Assembly (NCBI RefSeq): GCF_001999335.1
Contig: NZ_MLHS01000038.1
Location: forward strand, 1-64,000
Source of the DNA: Rodentibacter sp. Ppn85
GTDB taxonomy: Bacteria; Pseudomonadota; Gammaproteobacteria; Enterobacterales; Pasteurellaceae
Reading direction: 5' to 3'
DNA length: 64,000 nucleotides
Position 1 is the stretch's first letter. Each line of letters begins with the position of its first letter. The translations under genes and the position numbers were made by a program. The notes beneath the pieces were generated by a model, which saw only the letters and a list, made by a program, of their open reading frames with translations, did no database searches and was not told the origin of the DNA. Positions 1-8,845 of this stretch are shown here, in pieces.

Positions 1-2
1 TT

Positions 3-62
3 GTTCCAATTGGTGTTCCTTTTATTCAAACCTTAAAAAGTGCGGTTAATTTTTTCGATTAA
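3..62 (+). CDS. possible C-terminal tail of an upstream gene (partial)
   Basis: The frame beginning at base 3 is open from the window edge to a TAA at 60-62 and encodes 19 residues ending in VNFFD. An uptake signal (38-46) lies inside it, a common position in this family. The other two forward frames read less like protein. It is too short to identify, and chance is a real alternative. Bases 63-200 hold a dispersed repeat (see separate entry) and no gene. Confidence 0.25.
   Translation, partial: VPIGVPFIQTLKSAVNFFD
38..46 (+). repeat. DNA uptake signal sequence AAGTGCGGT (representative copy)
   Basis: This is the 9-bp Haemophilus-type uptake signal recognised during natural transformation. 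Other perfect copies seen on either strand include those near 1727, 2775, 3352, 5182, 5212, 5774, 7261, 8821, 10931, 11448, 12520, 13345, 13878 and 14655. Within the mobile element I find only about five (near 23079, 24715, 26717, 31662, 33383), and none in the restriction locus at 57.3-60.5 kb. Many copies are inverted pairs serving as terminator stems. Confidence 0.9.
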
Positions 63-65
63 TAA

Positions 66-185
66 GATTGTAGGGACACACTACCTTTGTCCGATATCAA
101 ATTTATCGATTAGGGTGTGCATAGTGCGCCCCTATATTTTATTGTATCCATTTTTATTTTGTGAGTTTGCCACATAATACCGGTA
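66..185. repeat. dispersed MITE-like repeat, copy 1
   Basis: The segment starts with TGTAGGGAC (69-77), contains imperfectly inverted GGGACACACTA / TAGTGCGCCCC, and ends with ACATAATACCG (172-182). The same two end motifs occur in the same order about 110 bp apart at 43714-43835, so this looks like a short non-coding dispersed element. No gene is seen in bases 63-200. Confidence 0.45.
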
Positions 186-200
186 AACTTTATAAAAAAT

Positions 201-668
201 TTAGAGGGATTGAAGATAATCTAAAACCACCTGATGATGTTCACCGGTTTTAAATTTATCAAATACGTGCTGAATTTTGCCTTGCTCATCAATGAGAAAG
301 CTTATTCGATGGATACTATCATAGACTCTTCCCATAAATTTCTTTTCTCCCCATACGCCAAATTGCTCGGAAACTTGATGATTTTCATCTGAAAGTAAAA
401 TGAAATTGAGCGCTTTTTTCTCTGCAAACTGCGCTAATTTTTTAGGGCTATCAGGACTAATACCTAAAATGGCCACACCCAATTTTTCCAATTCATTTTT
501 CACATCCCGTAATCCACAAGCTTGCGTTGTGCAACCGGGTGTTAGTGCTTTCGGATAAAAATAAACAAGTACTTTTTTACCTTTAAATTCCGCAAGGGAA
601 ACCGGTATTTCAGCCTGATTATTTAATGTAAACTGCGGAGCGGTATCACCCGCTTGTAATGTTTTCAT
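201..668 (-). CDS. bcp: thioredoxin-dependent thiol peroxidase Bcp (peroxiredoxin Q)
   Basis: A cytoplasmic peroxiredoxin of 155 aa that reduces H2O2 and organic hydroperoxides. The N-terminal thioredoxin fold carries the peroxidatic motif TPGCTTQAC, with peroxidatic Cys followed four residues later by the second Cys, as in atypical 2-Cys Bcp enzymes. The ATG at 668 is chosen over an in-frame start at 713 because a GAGGAATT ribosome site lies just before it and the protein then begins as family members do (MKTLQAGDTAPQF). It is divergent from dapA with about 105 bp between the starts. Identification is firm. Confidence 0.95.
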   Translation of the reverse strand: MKTLQAGDTAPQFTLNNQAEIPVSLAEFKGKKVLVYFYPKALTPGCTTQACGLRDVKNELEKLGVAILGISPDSPKKLAQFAEKKALNFILLSDENHQVSEQFGVWGEKKFMGRVYDSIHRISFLIDEQGKIQHVFDKFKTGEHHQVVLDYLQSL

Positions 669-774
669 ACAAAATTCCTCAAAATAAAAAAATGATTTGC
701 AAATTTTAGTCATTTTAGCGATCCTAACAGACGTTTTTCAAATATTAATCACGATAACCTGAAACGGAGGTTTT

Positions 775-1671
775 ATGTCTACGCAAAATCCCTTATTTTT
801 CGGCAGCATTGTTGCTTTAGTCACCCCAATGGATAATCACGGCGGAATTGATTTTGAAGCCCTGAAAAAACTAGTAGAGTTTCATATCGACTCAGGCACT
901 GATGCTATTGTTTCAGTAGGTACAACCGGTGAATCCGCTACATTAAGTATTGAAGAAAATGTTAAAGTGATTGAGAAAACCGTAGAACTGGCAAAAGGAC
1001 GCATTCCAATCATTGCCGGAACGGGCGCAAATGCAACCAGTGAAGCGATTGTGATGACAAAACTATTGCGTGATAGCGGTGTGGCAGGATGTCTTTCCGT
1101 TGTGCCGTATTATAACAAGCCGACACAAGAGGGAATATTCCAACACTTTAAAGCTATTGCGGAATGTACTGATTTACCTCAAATTCTTTACAATGTACCG
1201 GGGCGCACAGGAAGTGATATGAAACCGGAAACTGTTGCCCGTTTAGCACAAATTGAAAATATCATTGGTATTAAAGAAGCGACCGGTGAAGTCCATCGTA
1301 TAACAGAAATCAAAAAATTAGCAGGAAAAAATTTCATCGTATTAAGCGGGGATGATGCAACGGGATTAGAAGCGATGAAGCTAGGGGCTGAAGGTGTCAT
1401 TTCCGTTACCAACAACCTGGCTGCAAAAGATATGGCGGAAATGTGTCGTTTAGTACGTGCTGGCGAACTTTCCAAAGCAGAAGAAATTAATCGGCGTTTA
1501 ATGGCATTACATCGTGATTTGTTTGTGGAATCCAACCCAATTCCGGTGAAATGGGCGGCTTATCGTTTAGGATTAATTAAATCGCCTTCTCTTCGTTTAC
1601 CATTAACAATTCTCAGTGAAAATGCACAGCCAAAAGTTGAAGCGGCATTAAAAACAGCAGGTTTGATTTAA
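775..1671 (+). CDS. dapA: 4-hydroxy-tetrahydrodipicolinate synthase
   Basis: Condenses pyruvate with aspartate semialdehyde in the lysine/diaminopimelate pathway that supplies peptidoglycan. The 298-aa TIM barrel has the usual length. Visible features are the GTTGE loop near residue 50, the catalytic Tyr in YNVPGRT (about 139) and the Schiff-base Lys in GIKEATG (about 167). A strong CGGAGG ribosome site precedes the ATG. bamC follows on the same strand, as in E. coli dapA-bamC, with a GGGGCTGA/TCAGCCCC hairpin (1682-1700) between them that lacks a good U-tract. Feedback inhibition by lysine is family knowledge and is not visible here. Confidence 0.97.
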   Translation: MSTQNPLFFGSIVALVTPMDNHGGIDFEALKKLVEFHIDSGTDAIVSVGTTGESATLSIEENVKVIEKTVELAKGRIPIIAGTGANATSEAIVMTKLLRDSGVAGCLSVVPYYNKPTQEGIFQHFKAIAECTDLPQILYNVPGRTGSDMKPETVARLAQIENIIGIKEATGEVHRITEIKKLAGKNFIVLSGDDATGLEAMKLGAEGVISVTNNLAAKDMAEMCRLVRAGELSKAEEINRRLMALHRDLFVESNPIPVKWAAYRLGLIKSPSLRLPLTILSENAQPKVEAALKTAGLI

Positions 1672-1681
1672 TTAACCATAA

Positions 1682-1700
1682 GGGGCTGACTTTCAGCCCC
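1682..1700 (+). terminator. hairpin between dapA and bamC
   Basis: Perfect 8-bp stem GGGGCTGA / TCAGCCCC with a 3-nt loop, 11 bp after the dapA stop. Only a weak T-rich tail follows (AACTTTCT), so it may be a partial terminator or an mRNA-stabilising stem rather than a full stop. Confidence 0.5.
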
Positions 1701-1765
1701 CAAACTTTCTGAATAACTAATTGTCGAAGTGCGGTCAGTTTTTCGTTTATTTTTAAGGATTTATT

Positions 1766-2770
1766 ATGAAAAAAATTTTCTTAGGATTAGCAATGGCAGC
1801 CTTATTATCCGCCTGTTCGACCGATCCTGAAAAATTACAAAGCGCAAATGATAGTTATCAAAAATCAAACTCTCCTATTCCAAATTTCGCACCTTTAGCA
1901 AGCGGTGGGGTTAATCTGCCACAACAGGCATCCACCTATGATTTACCCAATATTGCCGTAAAAAGAGATACAGCCGTTGATATTCGTCCGCCATCAGTCC
2001 CCTTGGCGATCATAAAAAACTCACTAACACAATTTGATGGCGAACGCGCTTTAATCGTTTATCCCAACGAGCAAGCCTCTCTCTACAATTTACAGCAAAT
2101 TCAACGTTTATTAAAAGAAGAAGGGATTGATTCTACTATCGATGGTGGTGTTTTATTAACAGATTGGCATAATACGCAACGTGCAGACGACAAATCCGAT
2201 ACGGAAATTCGTTATCAAGTCGAACAATTTACCGCACCTGATGCCAGTGCATTAGGTGTCTCGGTAGCGCAGATGCGTCGCAATAATATTCTTTTCACAC
2301 CAAGTGTGGCAGAAAAACAACGTTACGCCTCCGCTCGCTTAAATCGTTTTGTTTCAACATTAACTCATAACTACAATCAGCAACAGCAAGATCTCAATAA
2401 TGCCTCCGTAGGCGCATTCCAATCAGGGTTAATTACTGATACAAACGGAAGAACCGCATTGGGTATGAATGCCTCCTTTGGTCAAGCATGGGAAAAATTA
2501 GGCTCTGTCTTGCCAAAATTGGGATTTACGACCCAATCAGAAACTGCCGGTCGCGGACAACGAGAATTGAAATATTCGCCGTTAGATAAAGAAGATTGGT
2601 TACGTTTAGGGGGCAATGAACCGAAACTTGAAAAAGGCACTTATATGATGCAAATTTCTGCTATAGGAAAACAAAGTGCCGTTGTCATTAGCGATGAAGA
2701 TGGCAACACAATAGAGGATGAGACGGCTAAAACAATCTATAATGCTTTAAGCGTTCTTCTAGCCAAATAG
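1766..2770 (+). CDS. bamC: outer-membrane assembly lipoprotein BamC
   Basis: Lipoprotein subunit of the BAM complex that folds beta-barrel proteins into the outer membrane. The 334-aa product starts with a lipoprotein signal peptide ending in the lipobox LSAC (Cys about 17). It is followed by a long extended unstructured segment (PNFAPLASGGVNLPQQ region), typical of the BamC lasso that binds BamD, and then two globular domains. A position directly after dapA matches E. coli, where the gene was called nlpB. An uptake signal lies upstream (1727-1735) and a paired-uptake-signal terminator downstream. Confidence 0.92.
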   Translation: MKKIFLGLAMAALLSACSTDPEKLQSANDSYQKSNSPIPNFAPLASGGVNLPQQASTYDLPNIAVKRDTAVDIRPPSVPLAIIKNSLTQFDGERALIVYPNEQASLYNLQQIQRLLKEEGIDSTIDGGVLLTDWHNTQRADDKSDTEIRYQVEQFTAPDASALGVSVAQMRRNNILFTPSVAEKQRYASARLNRFVSTLTHNYNQQQQDLNNASVGAFQSGLITDTNGRTALGMNASFGQAWEKLGSVLPKLGFTTQSETAGRGQRELKYSPLDKEDWLRLGGNEPKLEKGTYMMQISAIGKQSAVVISDEDGNTIEDETAKTIYNALSVLLAK

Positions 2771-2772
2771 AA

Positions 2773-2809
2773 AAAAGTGCGGTTAATTTCAACCGCACTT
2801 TTGCTTTTT
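2773..2809. terminator. bidirectional terminator built from paired uptake signals
   Basis: AAAAGTGCGGTT (2773-2784) and AACCGCACTTTT (2791-2802) form a 12-bp stem with a 6-nt loop. T-rich tails lie on both sides, so it can end bamC on the + strand and the 98-aa gene on the - strand. Confidence 0.85.
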
Positions 2810-2811
2810 AA

Positions 2812-3108
2812 TTATTCGGTTTTCACACCTAAATTACCAATTTTCACTCCTAGCATACCAAGAGAAACTGCATCTAAATAATCGCCAAGAAATTTGAACA
2901 ATTCATTCAATTCTGTAAATGAACGTTGTATTTTGACTTGCTCCTCTACTCTGCGGACAAATTCATAGCGAATCCCGTTTTCTTCAAAGTGTGCGGTAAG
3001 GGTTAAATAAACGGTTTCAAAAAAATGGCTGTGCGCCCCCTCTTCACCCGGATCACTAATGCGTACATTCCATGTTGTATTGAATAATGTTTCTGTTTTG
3101 TTTGACAT
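2812..3108 (-). CDS. conserved hypothetical protein, 98 aa
   Basis: A soluble acidic protein with no signal peptide or membrane segment. It is rich in aromatic and charged residues (TWNVRISDPGEEG near the start). A CGAGAGG ribosome site lies before the ATG and it follows arfA on the same strand with a 22-bp gap. I do not recognise a domain. It ends at the shared terminator with bamC. Confidence 0.7.
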   Translation of the reverse strand: MSNKTETLFNTTWNVRISDPGEEGAHSHFFETVYLTLTAHFEENGIRYEFVRRVEEQVKIQRSFTELNELFKFLGDYLDAVSLGMLGVKIGNLGVKTE

Positions 3109-3130
3109 ATTTTACCTCTCGTCACGCCGA

Positions 3131-3376
3131 TTACTTTAAGAAAAACCCGATTATAAAGTTTCTGAAATCAAAAAATTTATAATCGGGCTTTTCAAAAAGT
3201 TTCCCTACGTGCTTTGCTTTTCGTTGGTAACTACCTTTTCCTTTACGTTTTTTCTCAATACGCTGACGAAATAATTTGTCATGTAATAATGCCATGATTG
3301 CATTATCTTTTACGCCCCCTCTCGTATGTAGATAAACGGCTTGATTTTCAACCGCACTTTTTTGTTTCTTTGCCAT
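3131..3376 (-). CDS. arfA: alternative ribosome-rescue factor A
   Basis: Rescues ribosomes stalled on non-stop mRNA by recruiting release factor 2, as a backup to tmRNA. The 81-aa protein has the family core [17 protein letters not shown] followed by the basic [12 protein letters not shown] segment. The 3' end of the reading frame overlaps a perfect 12-bp inverted repeat with a T-run (3138-3187). As known for E. coli and H. influenzae arfA, this should truncate the mRNA inside the coding region and make ArfA synthesis depend on tmRNA failure. The hydrophobic tail encoded past the hairpin (IIGFFLK) would be absent from the active form. An uptake signal lies within codons 3-6. Confidence 0.93.
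   Translation of the reverse strand: MAKKQKSAVENQAVYLHTRGGVKDNAIMALLHDKLFRQRIEKKRKGKGSYQRKAKHVGKLFEKPDYKFFDFRNFIIGFFLK
3138..3187 (-). terminator. terminator/RNase III-type hairpin inside the arfA reading frame
   Basis: CCCGATTATAAA (3146-3157) and TTTATAATCGGG (3176-3187) are perfect 12-bp inverted repeats with an 18-nt loop. On the - strand they are followed by TTTTTCTT. The hairpin overlaps codons near the 3' end of arfA, so transcripts stopping here have no stop codon. Seen directly; the regulatory reading follows published arfA biology. Confidence 0.85.
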
Positions 3377-3443
3377 AATTTTTCCTTAAAAAAGCCGCGA
3401 AGGAATTTTCACGGCTGTCGTATTATACGGGTAAACCTTAAAA

Positions 3444-3794
3444 TTACAAAATTTCAAGAACACTTTCCGGCGGTCGTCCGATTTTTGCTTTGTCGCCATT
3501 CACCACAATAGGACGTTCAAGCAAGGCGGAATGCAGACTTATCGCCTCCAATAAATCTGCATTCGTCAATGCCGAATTTGCAAGATTTAAGGATTGATAA
3601 AGATCATCTTTCACCCGCATCATTTGGCGAATATCCGTGATGCCCAATTTATCTGCAAGTTGTTGCAATTCGGCAACGGAATATTGTTTTTGCAAATAAA
3701 GTTCAATGTTTGGCTGAATACCTTTTCCCTCCAGTAACGCTAATGTCTCCCGGCTTTTGGAACAACGAGGATTGTGATAAATAATAACAGACAT
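3444..3794 (-). CDS. ArsC-family reductase (YfgD-like)
   Basis: A 116-aa thioredoxin-fold protein of the arsenate reductase (glutaredoxin) family. It begins IIYHNPRCSKSRETLALL with the catalytic Cys in the NPRCSKS loop, and has the C-terminal R-P-I-V and IGRPPE motifs of the family. With no arsR or arsB beside it, an arsenic role is not supported by context. E. coli keeps the related yfgD next to perM (yfgO), and here it is divergent from perM. Redox or Spx-like roles are possible; the family is certain, the substrate is not. Confidence 0.85.
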   Translation of the reverse strand: MSVIIYHNPRCSKSRETLALLEGKGIQPNIELYLQKQYSVAELQQLADKLGITDIRQMMRVKDDLYQSLNLANSALTNADLLEAISLHSALLERPIVVNGDKAKIGRPPESVLEIL

Positions 3795-3872
3795 AGAATT
3801 TCCTTTAGCTGGCTATAATTGAAAGATATTTTAACTTATAATGACGAAAAACGCTCACTTTGGATGTTGATA

Positions 3873-4922
3873 ATGTTAGAAATGTTAAAAAGCTGGTATA
3901 CACGCCGTTTAGGCGATCCGCAAGCAATGGGACTATTGGCTATTTTACTTTTTGGTTTTATTGCGATTTATTTTTTCGGAAATTTAATTGCCCCATTTCT
4001 CATTGCGATTGTACTTGCCTATTTGTTAGAAATGCCAATTCACTTTTTGACAAATCGTTTGAAATTTCCGCGTATGTTGGCAACGGTTATTATCTTCGGC
4101 AGTTTCATTGGCGTAGCAACCATTTTCTTCCTTGTGTTAGTGCCGATGTTATGGAATCAAACCGTCTCTTTATTAAGCGATTTACCTGCAATGTTCAATA
4201 AACTGAACGAATGGCTACTTAGCTTGCCGGAGCATTATCCGGAACTGATCGATTATTCCATGGTAGACGCTATTTTTAATTCCGTACGGGAAAAAATTCT
4301 CGGTTTTGGCGAGTCTGCCGTCAAACTTTCGCTTGTCTCCATAATGAACTTGGTTTCACTCGGTATTTATGCGTTCTTAGTACCATTAATGATGTTTTTT
4401 ATGTTGAAGGATAAAGGCGAACTTTTACAAGGTGTGAGTCGTTTTCTACCACGCAATCGCCACCTCGCCTTCAAAGTATGGACGGAAATGCAACAACAAA
4501 TTGCCAATTACATTCATGGAAAACTACTAGAAATTTTAATTGTCACCTTGGTAACTTACGTTATTTTCTTAATTTTCGGCTTAAATTATCCGCTCTTACT
4601 GGCCTTTGCCGTAGGGCTTTCCGTCCTAGTGCCTTACATCGGAGCCGTGTTAGTGACTATTCCCGTGGCACTTGTTGCTTTGTTCCAATTCGGCATTAGT
4701 CCGACTTTCTGGTACATCATTATCGCCTTTGCAGTGAGCCAGTTATTGGACGGAAATTTATTAGTCCCTTATTTATTCTCTGAAGCAGTGAATTTACACC
4801 CCTTAATTATCATTATTTCCGTCCTTATTTTTGGCGGTTTATGGGGATTTTGGGGCGTATTTTTTGCTATTCCGTTGGCGACATTAGTCAAAGCTGTACT
4901 CAATGCGCTGCCGGAGAATTAA
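3873..4922 (+). CDS. perM: PerM / AI-2E-family membrane protein
   Basis: An inner-membrane protein of 349 aa with about eight hydrophobic segments. It is closely similar to E. coli PerM (YfgO), including the SVLIPYIGA-like region (SVLVPYIGA), DGNLLVP and the end [18 protein letters not shown]. The family was named for the AI-2 exporter TqsA, but the substrate of PerM is unknown. The ATG at 3873 ([12 protein letters not shown]) matches the E. coli start; an ATG at 3864 is the alternative, and the ribosome site is weak for both. It is divergent from the arsC-like gene. Confidence 0.88.
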   Translation: MLEMLKSWYTRRLGDPQAMGLLAILLFGFIAIYFFGNLIAPFLIAIVLAYLLEMPIHFLTNRLKFPRMLATVIIFGSFIGVATIFFLVLVPMLWNQTVSLLSDLPAMFNKLNEWLLSLPEHYPELIDYSMVDAIFNSVREKILGFGESAVKLSLVSIMNLVSLGIYAFLVPLMMFFMLKDKGELLQGVSRFLPRNRHLAFKVWTEMQQQIANYIHGKLLEILIVTLVTYVIFLIFGLNYPLLLAFAVGLSVLVPYIGAVLVTIPVALVALFQFGISPTFWYIIIAFAVSQLLDGNLLVPYLFSEAVNLHPLIIIISVLIFGGLWGFWGVFFAIPLATLVKAVLNALPEN

Positions 4923-5003
4923 ATCCCGCGTACGGACTTCATTGGGGTAGTCTCGATATATAGAATAAGGTGAAGATGGGAGACGCTAATCGTCAAAAAT
5001 AGA

Positions 5004-5729
5004 TTACCCTACTTTATTTTTTTCAATATCCAATATTTCTACGACATTCACTGTCCCTGCTTTAATCTTCCACTTCACATTAAACTCATAAAGACTAATA
5101 CCATAAACACGCTCGCTCGGTTTACCTTGTTGATAAGCCGGTCGCGGATCCTGCTCGATAACTTCACGAATAAAACGCATTAAGTGCGGTCGTTTTTGTT
5201 CGAGTTTTTTGACCGCACTTTGTGCTTGTTCCGAAAATTCTACCTGAAGTTTTAGCGGGGGCTTTTCTTGTGCAAAGCCTGATTGAGCATCAGGTTCGCT
5301 ATCAGCGTAGGCAATGTAAGGTTTAATATCGAAAATAGGTGTGCCATCCACCAAATCCACCGAGCCTAAATGTAAAAAGACTTTACTGTGAATACATTCT
5401 ACTTTTCGCAATACCACTTTTGACAAGCCCAATGGATTTGGACGATGGGTCGCTCGCGAAGCAAACACGCCAACCCGTTGATTTCCGCCTAAACGTGGCG
5501 GCCGTACGGTAGGTTGCCATTTACCTTGAGGAATTTGATCAAACTGAAAAATCAACCAAAGATGGCTAAATTCTTCCAGACCACGCACCGCTTCCGGTGA
5601 ATTATAAGGTGGGAGCAATTCCACAATGCCCACGCCATCCTGCACTAAGTCAGGTTGGCGCGGTACGGAAAATTTTTCTTTATAGGGCGAGTGAATAATC
5701 GCAATGGGCGATAGGGTTAAATCATTCAT
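5004..5729 (-). CDS. trmO: tRNA (adenine(37)-N6)-methyltransferase TrmO
   Basis: A SAM-dependent methylase that adds a methyl group to t6A37 in threonine tRNA (m6t6A). The 241-aa protein shows the YaeB/TsaA fold motifs: [15 protein letters not shown] at the start, then RPPRLGGN and [11 protein letters not shown], and [10 protein letters not shown] in the middle. Length is as expected (E. coli TrmO is 235 aa). Two uptake signals in opposite orientation lie inside the coding sequence (5182, 5212). Divergent from menA. Confidence 0.93.
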   Translation of the reverse strand: MNDLTLSPIAIIHSPYKEKFSVPRQPDLVQDGVGIVELLPPYNSPEAVRGLEEFSHLWLIFQFDQIPQGKWQPTVRPPRLGGNQRVGVFASRATHRPNPLGLSKVVLRKVECIHSKVFLHLGSVDLVDGTPIFDIKPYIAYADSEPDAQSGFAQEKPPLKLQVEFSEQAQSAVKKLEQKRPHLMRFIREVIEQDPRPAYQQGKPSERVYGISLYEFNVKWKIKAGTVNVVEILDIEKNKVG

Positions 5730-5790
5730 AAATATTTGAGATTAATGTAGAATACGCGATTTATTGTAATCAAAAGTGCGGTCAAAAAAA

Positions 5791-6702
5791 ATGATAAATG
5801 AAAAACTGAAAATGTGGTGGGAAACGGCTCGTCCGAAAACCTTACCCTTAGCATTAGCTTCAATCTTCACCGGTTCGGCTTTAGGCTACCGGGCTGATCC
5901 GGAAAAATTTAATTACTTGGTGATGGCACTTTATTTACTCACCACGATTTTATTACAGGTTCTCTCAAATTTTGCCAATGACTATGGCGATCATCAAAAA
6001 GGTTCAGACACCAAAGAACGCATTGGGCCATTACGCGGTATTCAAAAAGGGGGAATTTCAGCCATTGAATTGAAATGGGGATTAATTTTAATGGTCGCGG
6101 CAAGCTTTATTGCCGGCAGTTTGTTGATCGGTATCGCTTACAAAAATCTCTCCGATTTAGTCACTTTTGCAGGGCTGGGCGTTTTAGCCATTATTGCCGC
6201 CATCACCTACACTGTGGGAACAAAACCCTATGGTTATATGGGATTGGGCGATATTTCCGTTTTGCTGTTTTTTGGTTTGCTTGGTGTGGGCGGAACCTAC
6301 TATTTACAAACACATAGTATTGACAGCAAAATTCTTCTACCGGCTATCGGATCAGGTTTATTAGCAAGTGCCGTATTAAACATAAACAACTTACGCGACA
6401 TAGAGCAAGACGCCAAAGCCGGTAAAAATACGTTAGCAGTGCGTTTAGGAGCATATAAAGGGCGTGTTTACCACTGCGTTTTATTAGTCGTTGCCGCATT
6501 ATGTTACTTGATTTTTGCCACAACTACCGCTACTTCTTGGGTAAATTATTTATTCTTATTAGCCTTTCCAATTCTTATAAAGCATGCAATTTTTGTCTAT
6601 CGCAGCCAAGAGCCCGGCACATTACGTCCAATGCTTGCACAGATGTCAATGATTTCATTATTCATCAACTTGCTTTTTAGTTTGGGCTTGCTTATCGGCT
6701 AA
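5791..6702 (+). CDS. menA: 1,4-dihydroxy-2-naphthoate polyprenyltransferase
   Basis: Membrane UbiA-family prenyltransferase that attaches the isoprenoid tail in menaquinone synthesis. It has 303 aa and about nine hydrophobic segments. The prenyl-diphosphate/Mg2+ motif NDYGDHQKGSD (near residue 65) and the second Asp-rich motif NNLRDIEQDAKAGK (near 205) are clear, with ITYTVG...PYGYMGLGDISV between. I start at the ATG at 5791; an in-frame GTG at 5776 falls within an uptake signal. rraA follows 47 bp downstream on the same strand, as in E. coli menA-rraA. Confidence 0.95.
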   Translation: MINEKLKMWWETARPKTLPLALASIFTGSALGYRADPEKFNYLVMALYLLTTILLQVLSNFANDYGDHQKGSDTKERIGPLRGIQKGGISAIELKWGLILMVAASFIAGSLLIGIAYKNLSDLVTFAGLGVLAIIAAITYTVGTKPYGYMGLGDISVLLFFGLLGVGGTYYLQTHSIDSKILLPAIGSGLLASAVLNINNLRDIEQDAKAGKNTLAVRLGAYKGRVYHCVLLVVAALCYLIFATTTATSWVNYLFLLAFPILIKHAIFVYRSQEPGTLRPMLAQMSMISLFINLLFSLGLLIG

Positions 6703-6749
6703 ATCGGCATATACTAAGCAAGATCTCAAAATTTTAACAGGGGAAATTT

Positions 6750-7250
6750 ATGTTTATTGATACTTCAGAGCTGTGCGATCTTTATGCAGATCAAGTAGAT
6801 GTGGTAGAACCGATTTTTTCAAGTTTTGGCGGCGTAAATCATTTTTATGGTAAAGTCACAACAGTGAAATGCTTTGAAAATAATGGACTCATCGCTGAAG
6901 TATTGGAAGAAAACGGCGAAGGGCGTGTATTGGTTGTGGACGGCGGCGGTGCTGTGCGTCGAGGCTTAGTGGACGCCGAACTAGCCCAACTTGCCGCAGA
7001 TAACGGATGGGAGGGCATTATTGTTTATGGTGCGATTCGCCAAATTCAGCAGCTTGAAAATATTGATATCGGTATTCATGCCCTTGCACCGATTCCGGTC
7101 GGTGCCGATGAAAATAACATTGGTGAAACCGATATTCCCGTGAATTTTGGCGGCGTAACTTTTTTCCCTGAAGATTATATTTACGCCGATCTTACCGGTA
7201 TCATTCTTTCCCAAGAACCTCTCGATCTAAAAGATTTAGAGGGAGAATAA
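6750..7250 (+). CDS. rraA: ribonuclease E activity regulator RraA
   Basis: A trimeric cytoplasmic protein (166 aa) that binds RNase E and inhibits RNA degradation. It resembles the C-terminal part of MenG/aldolase-like proteins ([18 protein letters not shown] at the start, then [14 protein letters not shown] and [18 protein letters not shown]). An AGGGGAAA ribosome site precedes the ATG. It ends just before a paired-uptake-signal terminator. Confidence 0.95.
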   Translation: MFIDTSELCDLYADQVDVVEPIFSSFGGVNHFYGKVTTVKCFENNGLIAEVLEENGEGRVLVVDGGGAVRRGLVDAELAQLAADNGWEGIIVYGAIRQIQQLENIDIGIHALAPIPVGADENNIGETDIPVNFGGVTFFPEDYIYADLTGIILSQEPLDLKDLEGE

Positions 7251-7260
7251 ATAAAATTTC

Positions 7261-7291
7261 AAGTGCGGTCAAAATAACCGCACTTTTTTTG
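7261..7291 (+). terminator. rraA terminator (paired uptake signals)
   Basis: AAGTGCGGT (7261-7269) and ACCGCACTT (7277-7285) form the stem and are followed by a run of T (to 7290). It lies 10 bp after the rraA stop. Confidence 0.85.
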
Positions 7292-7401
7292 TTTAAATTT
7301 TTTGCACTTGATCACACTTTTGAATTTTGCTCGTTGCAAGTTGATGACATTTCTTTAACATCACTTACTTCATTTGATTTACAAAAATGTAAGGGGATTT
7401 T

Positions 7402-8787
7402 ATGAGCACAACATCTTCGCTAAAACTACATAAAAACGGCATTATATTCGTTGCAGATATTGTACTATTTTTTGTTCTGTTAAAATTTTTGCCTTTTTCA
7501 CCCAAAGAAAATGCAGGACTTGCATTATTAGGATTTATCGCCGTACTTTGGTTAAGTGAAGCTTTGCATGTGACCATTACCGCATTACTTGTTCCCTTAT
7601 TGGGAATCGCATTAGGTCTTGTTACTACAAAACAGGCTCTTGCTACTTTTTCTGATCCCACTATTTTCTTATTCTTTGGCGGGTTTGCATTAGCCACGGC
7701 ATTGCATATGCAAAAATTGGATAGAATGATTGCCAATAAAATTATGGCATTTGCTAAAGGCAACCTTTTTGTTGCAGTAATTTACTTATTTTTGATCACC
7801 GCTTTCCTTTCAATGTGGATGAGTAACACCGCAACCGCTGCAATGATGTTACCGCTTGCAATGGGTATTTTAAGCAATATGGATAATGAAAAAGAGCATA
7901 ATACTTACGTGTTCGTCTTATTAGGGATCGCTTATAGTGCAAGTATTGGTGGAATGGGGACTTTAGTCGGTAGTCCGCCAAATGCGATTGTTGCAAGTAA
8001 CTTACACCTCACTTTCTCAGATTGGCTCTGGTACGGCCTGCCGATTATGCTAATCTTATTGCCTTTAATGATTGGTACGCTTTTCATTGTATTCAGACCT
8101 AAACTTGGCCACCATTTCGAACAATCTTTTGAAAAAATTGAGATGAATCCAAAACGGATTTTAACCCTAACGATCTTTGTGTTTATCGCACTATGCTGGG
8201 TGTTTAGCAGCAATATCAATCCGTTCATATCAAGCTTGTTAGGTTTGACAAAAAACATTGCTAGCTTTGACAGTGTTGTAGCTTTGCTCGCGGCGATTAT
8301 TATCTGTGCAACAGGCGTGGCAAGTTGGAAACAAATCCAAGAAAATACCGACTGGGGCGTGTTAATGCTCTTTGGCGGCGGCTTAACATTAAGTGCTGTT
8401 TTGAAAGACTCCGGTGCAAGTAAAATACTTGCTGACGGTATTGTCTTCTTAGTTCAGGGACAGCATTATTATTTAATTGGTCTATTGGTCGCAGCATTTA
8501 TAATTTTCTTAACGGAATTTACTTCCAATACCGCCAGTGCCGCATTACTGGTGCCAATCTTTATTTCTATCGCCCAGTCCTTAGGCGTTCCTGAAATTGG
8601 CCTTGCATTAATTATTGGTTTAGGCGCATCCTGTGCATTTATGTTACCGGTGGCAACCCCACCAAATGCCATTGTATTTGGGAGCGGTCAAGTCAAACAA
8701 AGCGAAATGGTACGTGCAGGTGTCGTATTAAATATTGTTTCAGTCTTTGTCATCGCAACATTTGCTTACATTTTCTGGCTTAATTAA
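7402..8787 (+). CDS. DASS-family (SLC13-type) sodium:dicarboxylate/anion symporter
   Basis: An inner-membrane carrier of 461 aa with 11 or so hydrophobic segments. Both Ser-Asn-Thr signatures of the family are present: MSNTATAAMM near residue 140 and TSNTASAALLVP near 375. Each is followed by a GSPPNA or TPPNA substrate-site motif. It resembles the Vibrio succinate carrier VcINDY, so a C4-dicarboxylate or related anion is likely; sulfate is the alternative. It stands alone between two terminators with its own AAGGGGA ribosome site. Family certain, substrate inferred. Confidence 0.88.
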   Translation: MSTTSSLKLHKNGIIFVADIVLFFVLLKFLPFSPKENAGLALLGFIAVLWLSEALHVTITALLVPLLGIALGLVTTKQALATFSDPTIFLFFGGFALATALHMQKLDRMIANKIMAFAKGNLFVAVIYLFLITAFLSMWMSNTATAAMMLPLAMGILSNMDNEKEHNTYVFVLLGIAYSASIGGMGTLVGSPPNAIVASNLHLTFSDWLWYGLPIMLILLPLMIGTLFIVFRPKLGHHFEQSFEKIEMNPKRILTLTIFVFIALCWVFSSNINPFISSLLGLTKNIASFDSVVALLAAIIICATGVASWKQIQENTDWGVLMLFGGGLTLSAVLKDSGASKILADGIVFLVQGQHYYLIGLLVAAFIIFLTEFTSNTASAALLVPIFISIAQSLGVPEIGLALIIGLGASCAFMLPVATPPNAIVFGSGQVKQSEMVRAGVVLNIVSVFVIATFAYIFWLN

Positions 8788-8802
8788 GCCCAAATCGAAA
8801 AA

Positions 8803-8838
8803 AACAACCGCACTTGGATAAAGTGCGGTTGTTTATTT
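8803..8838. terminator. bidirectional terminator between the DASS carrier and the ABC exporter
   Basis: AACAACCGCACTT (8803-8815) pairs with AAGTGCGGTTGTT (8821-8833) around GGATA. A-rich and T-rich flanks lie on the two sides, serving the convergent genes. Confidence 0.85.
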
Positions 8839-8845
8839 TTCTGTT

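Noticed and set aside
1188-1535. Long open frame opposite dapA
   Set aside because: It lies wholly inside dapA on the other strand, has no ribosome site and no protein-like features.
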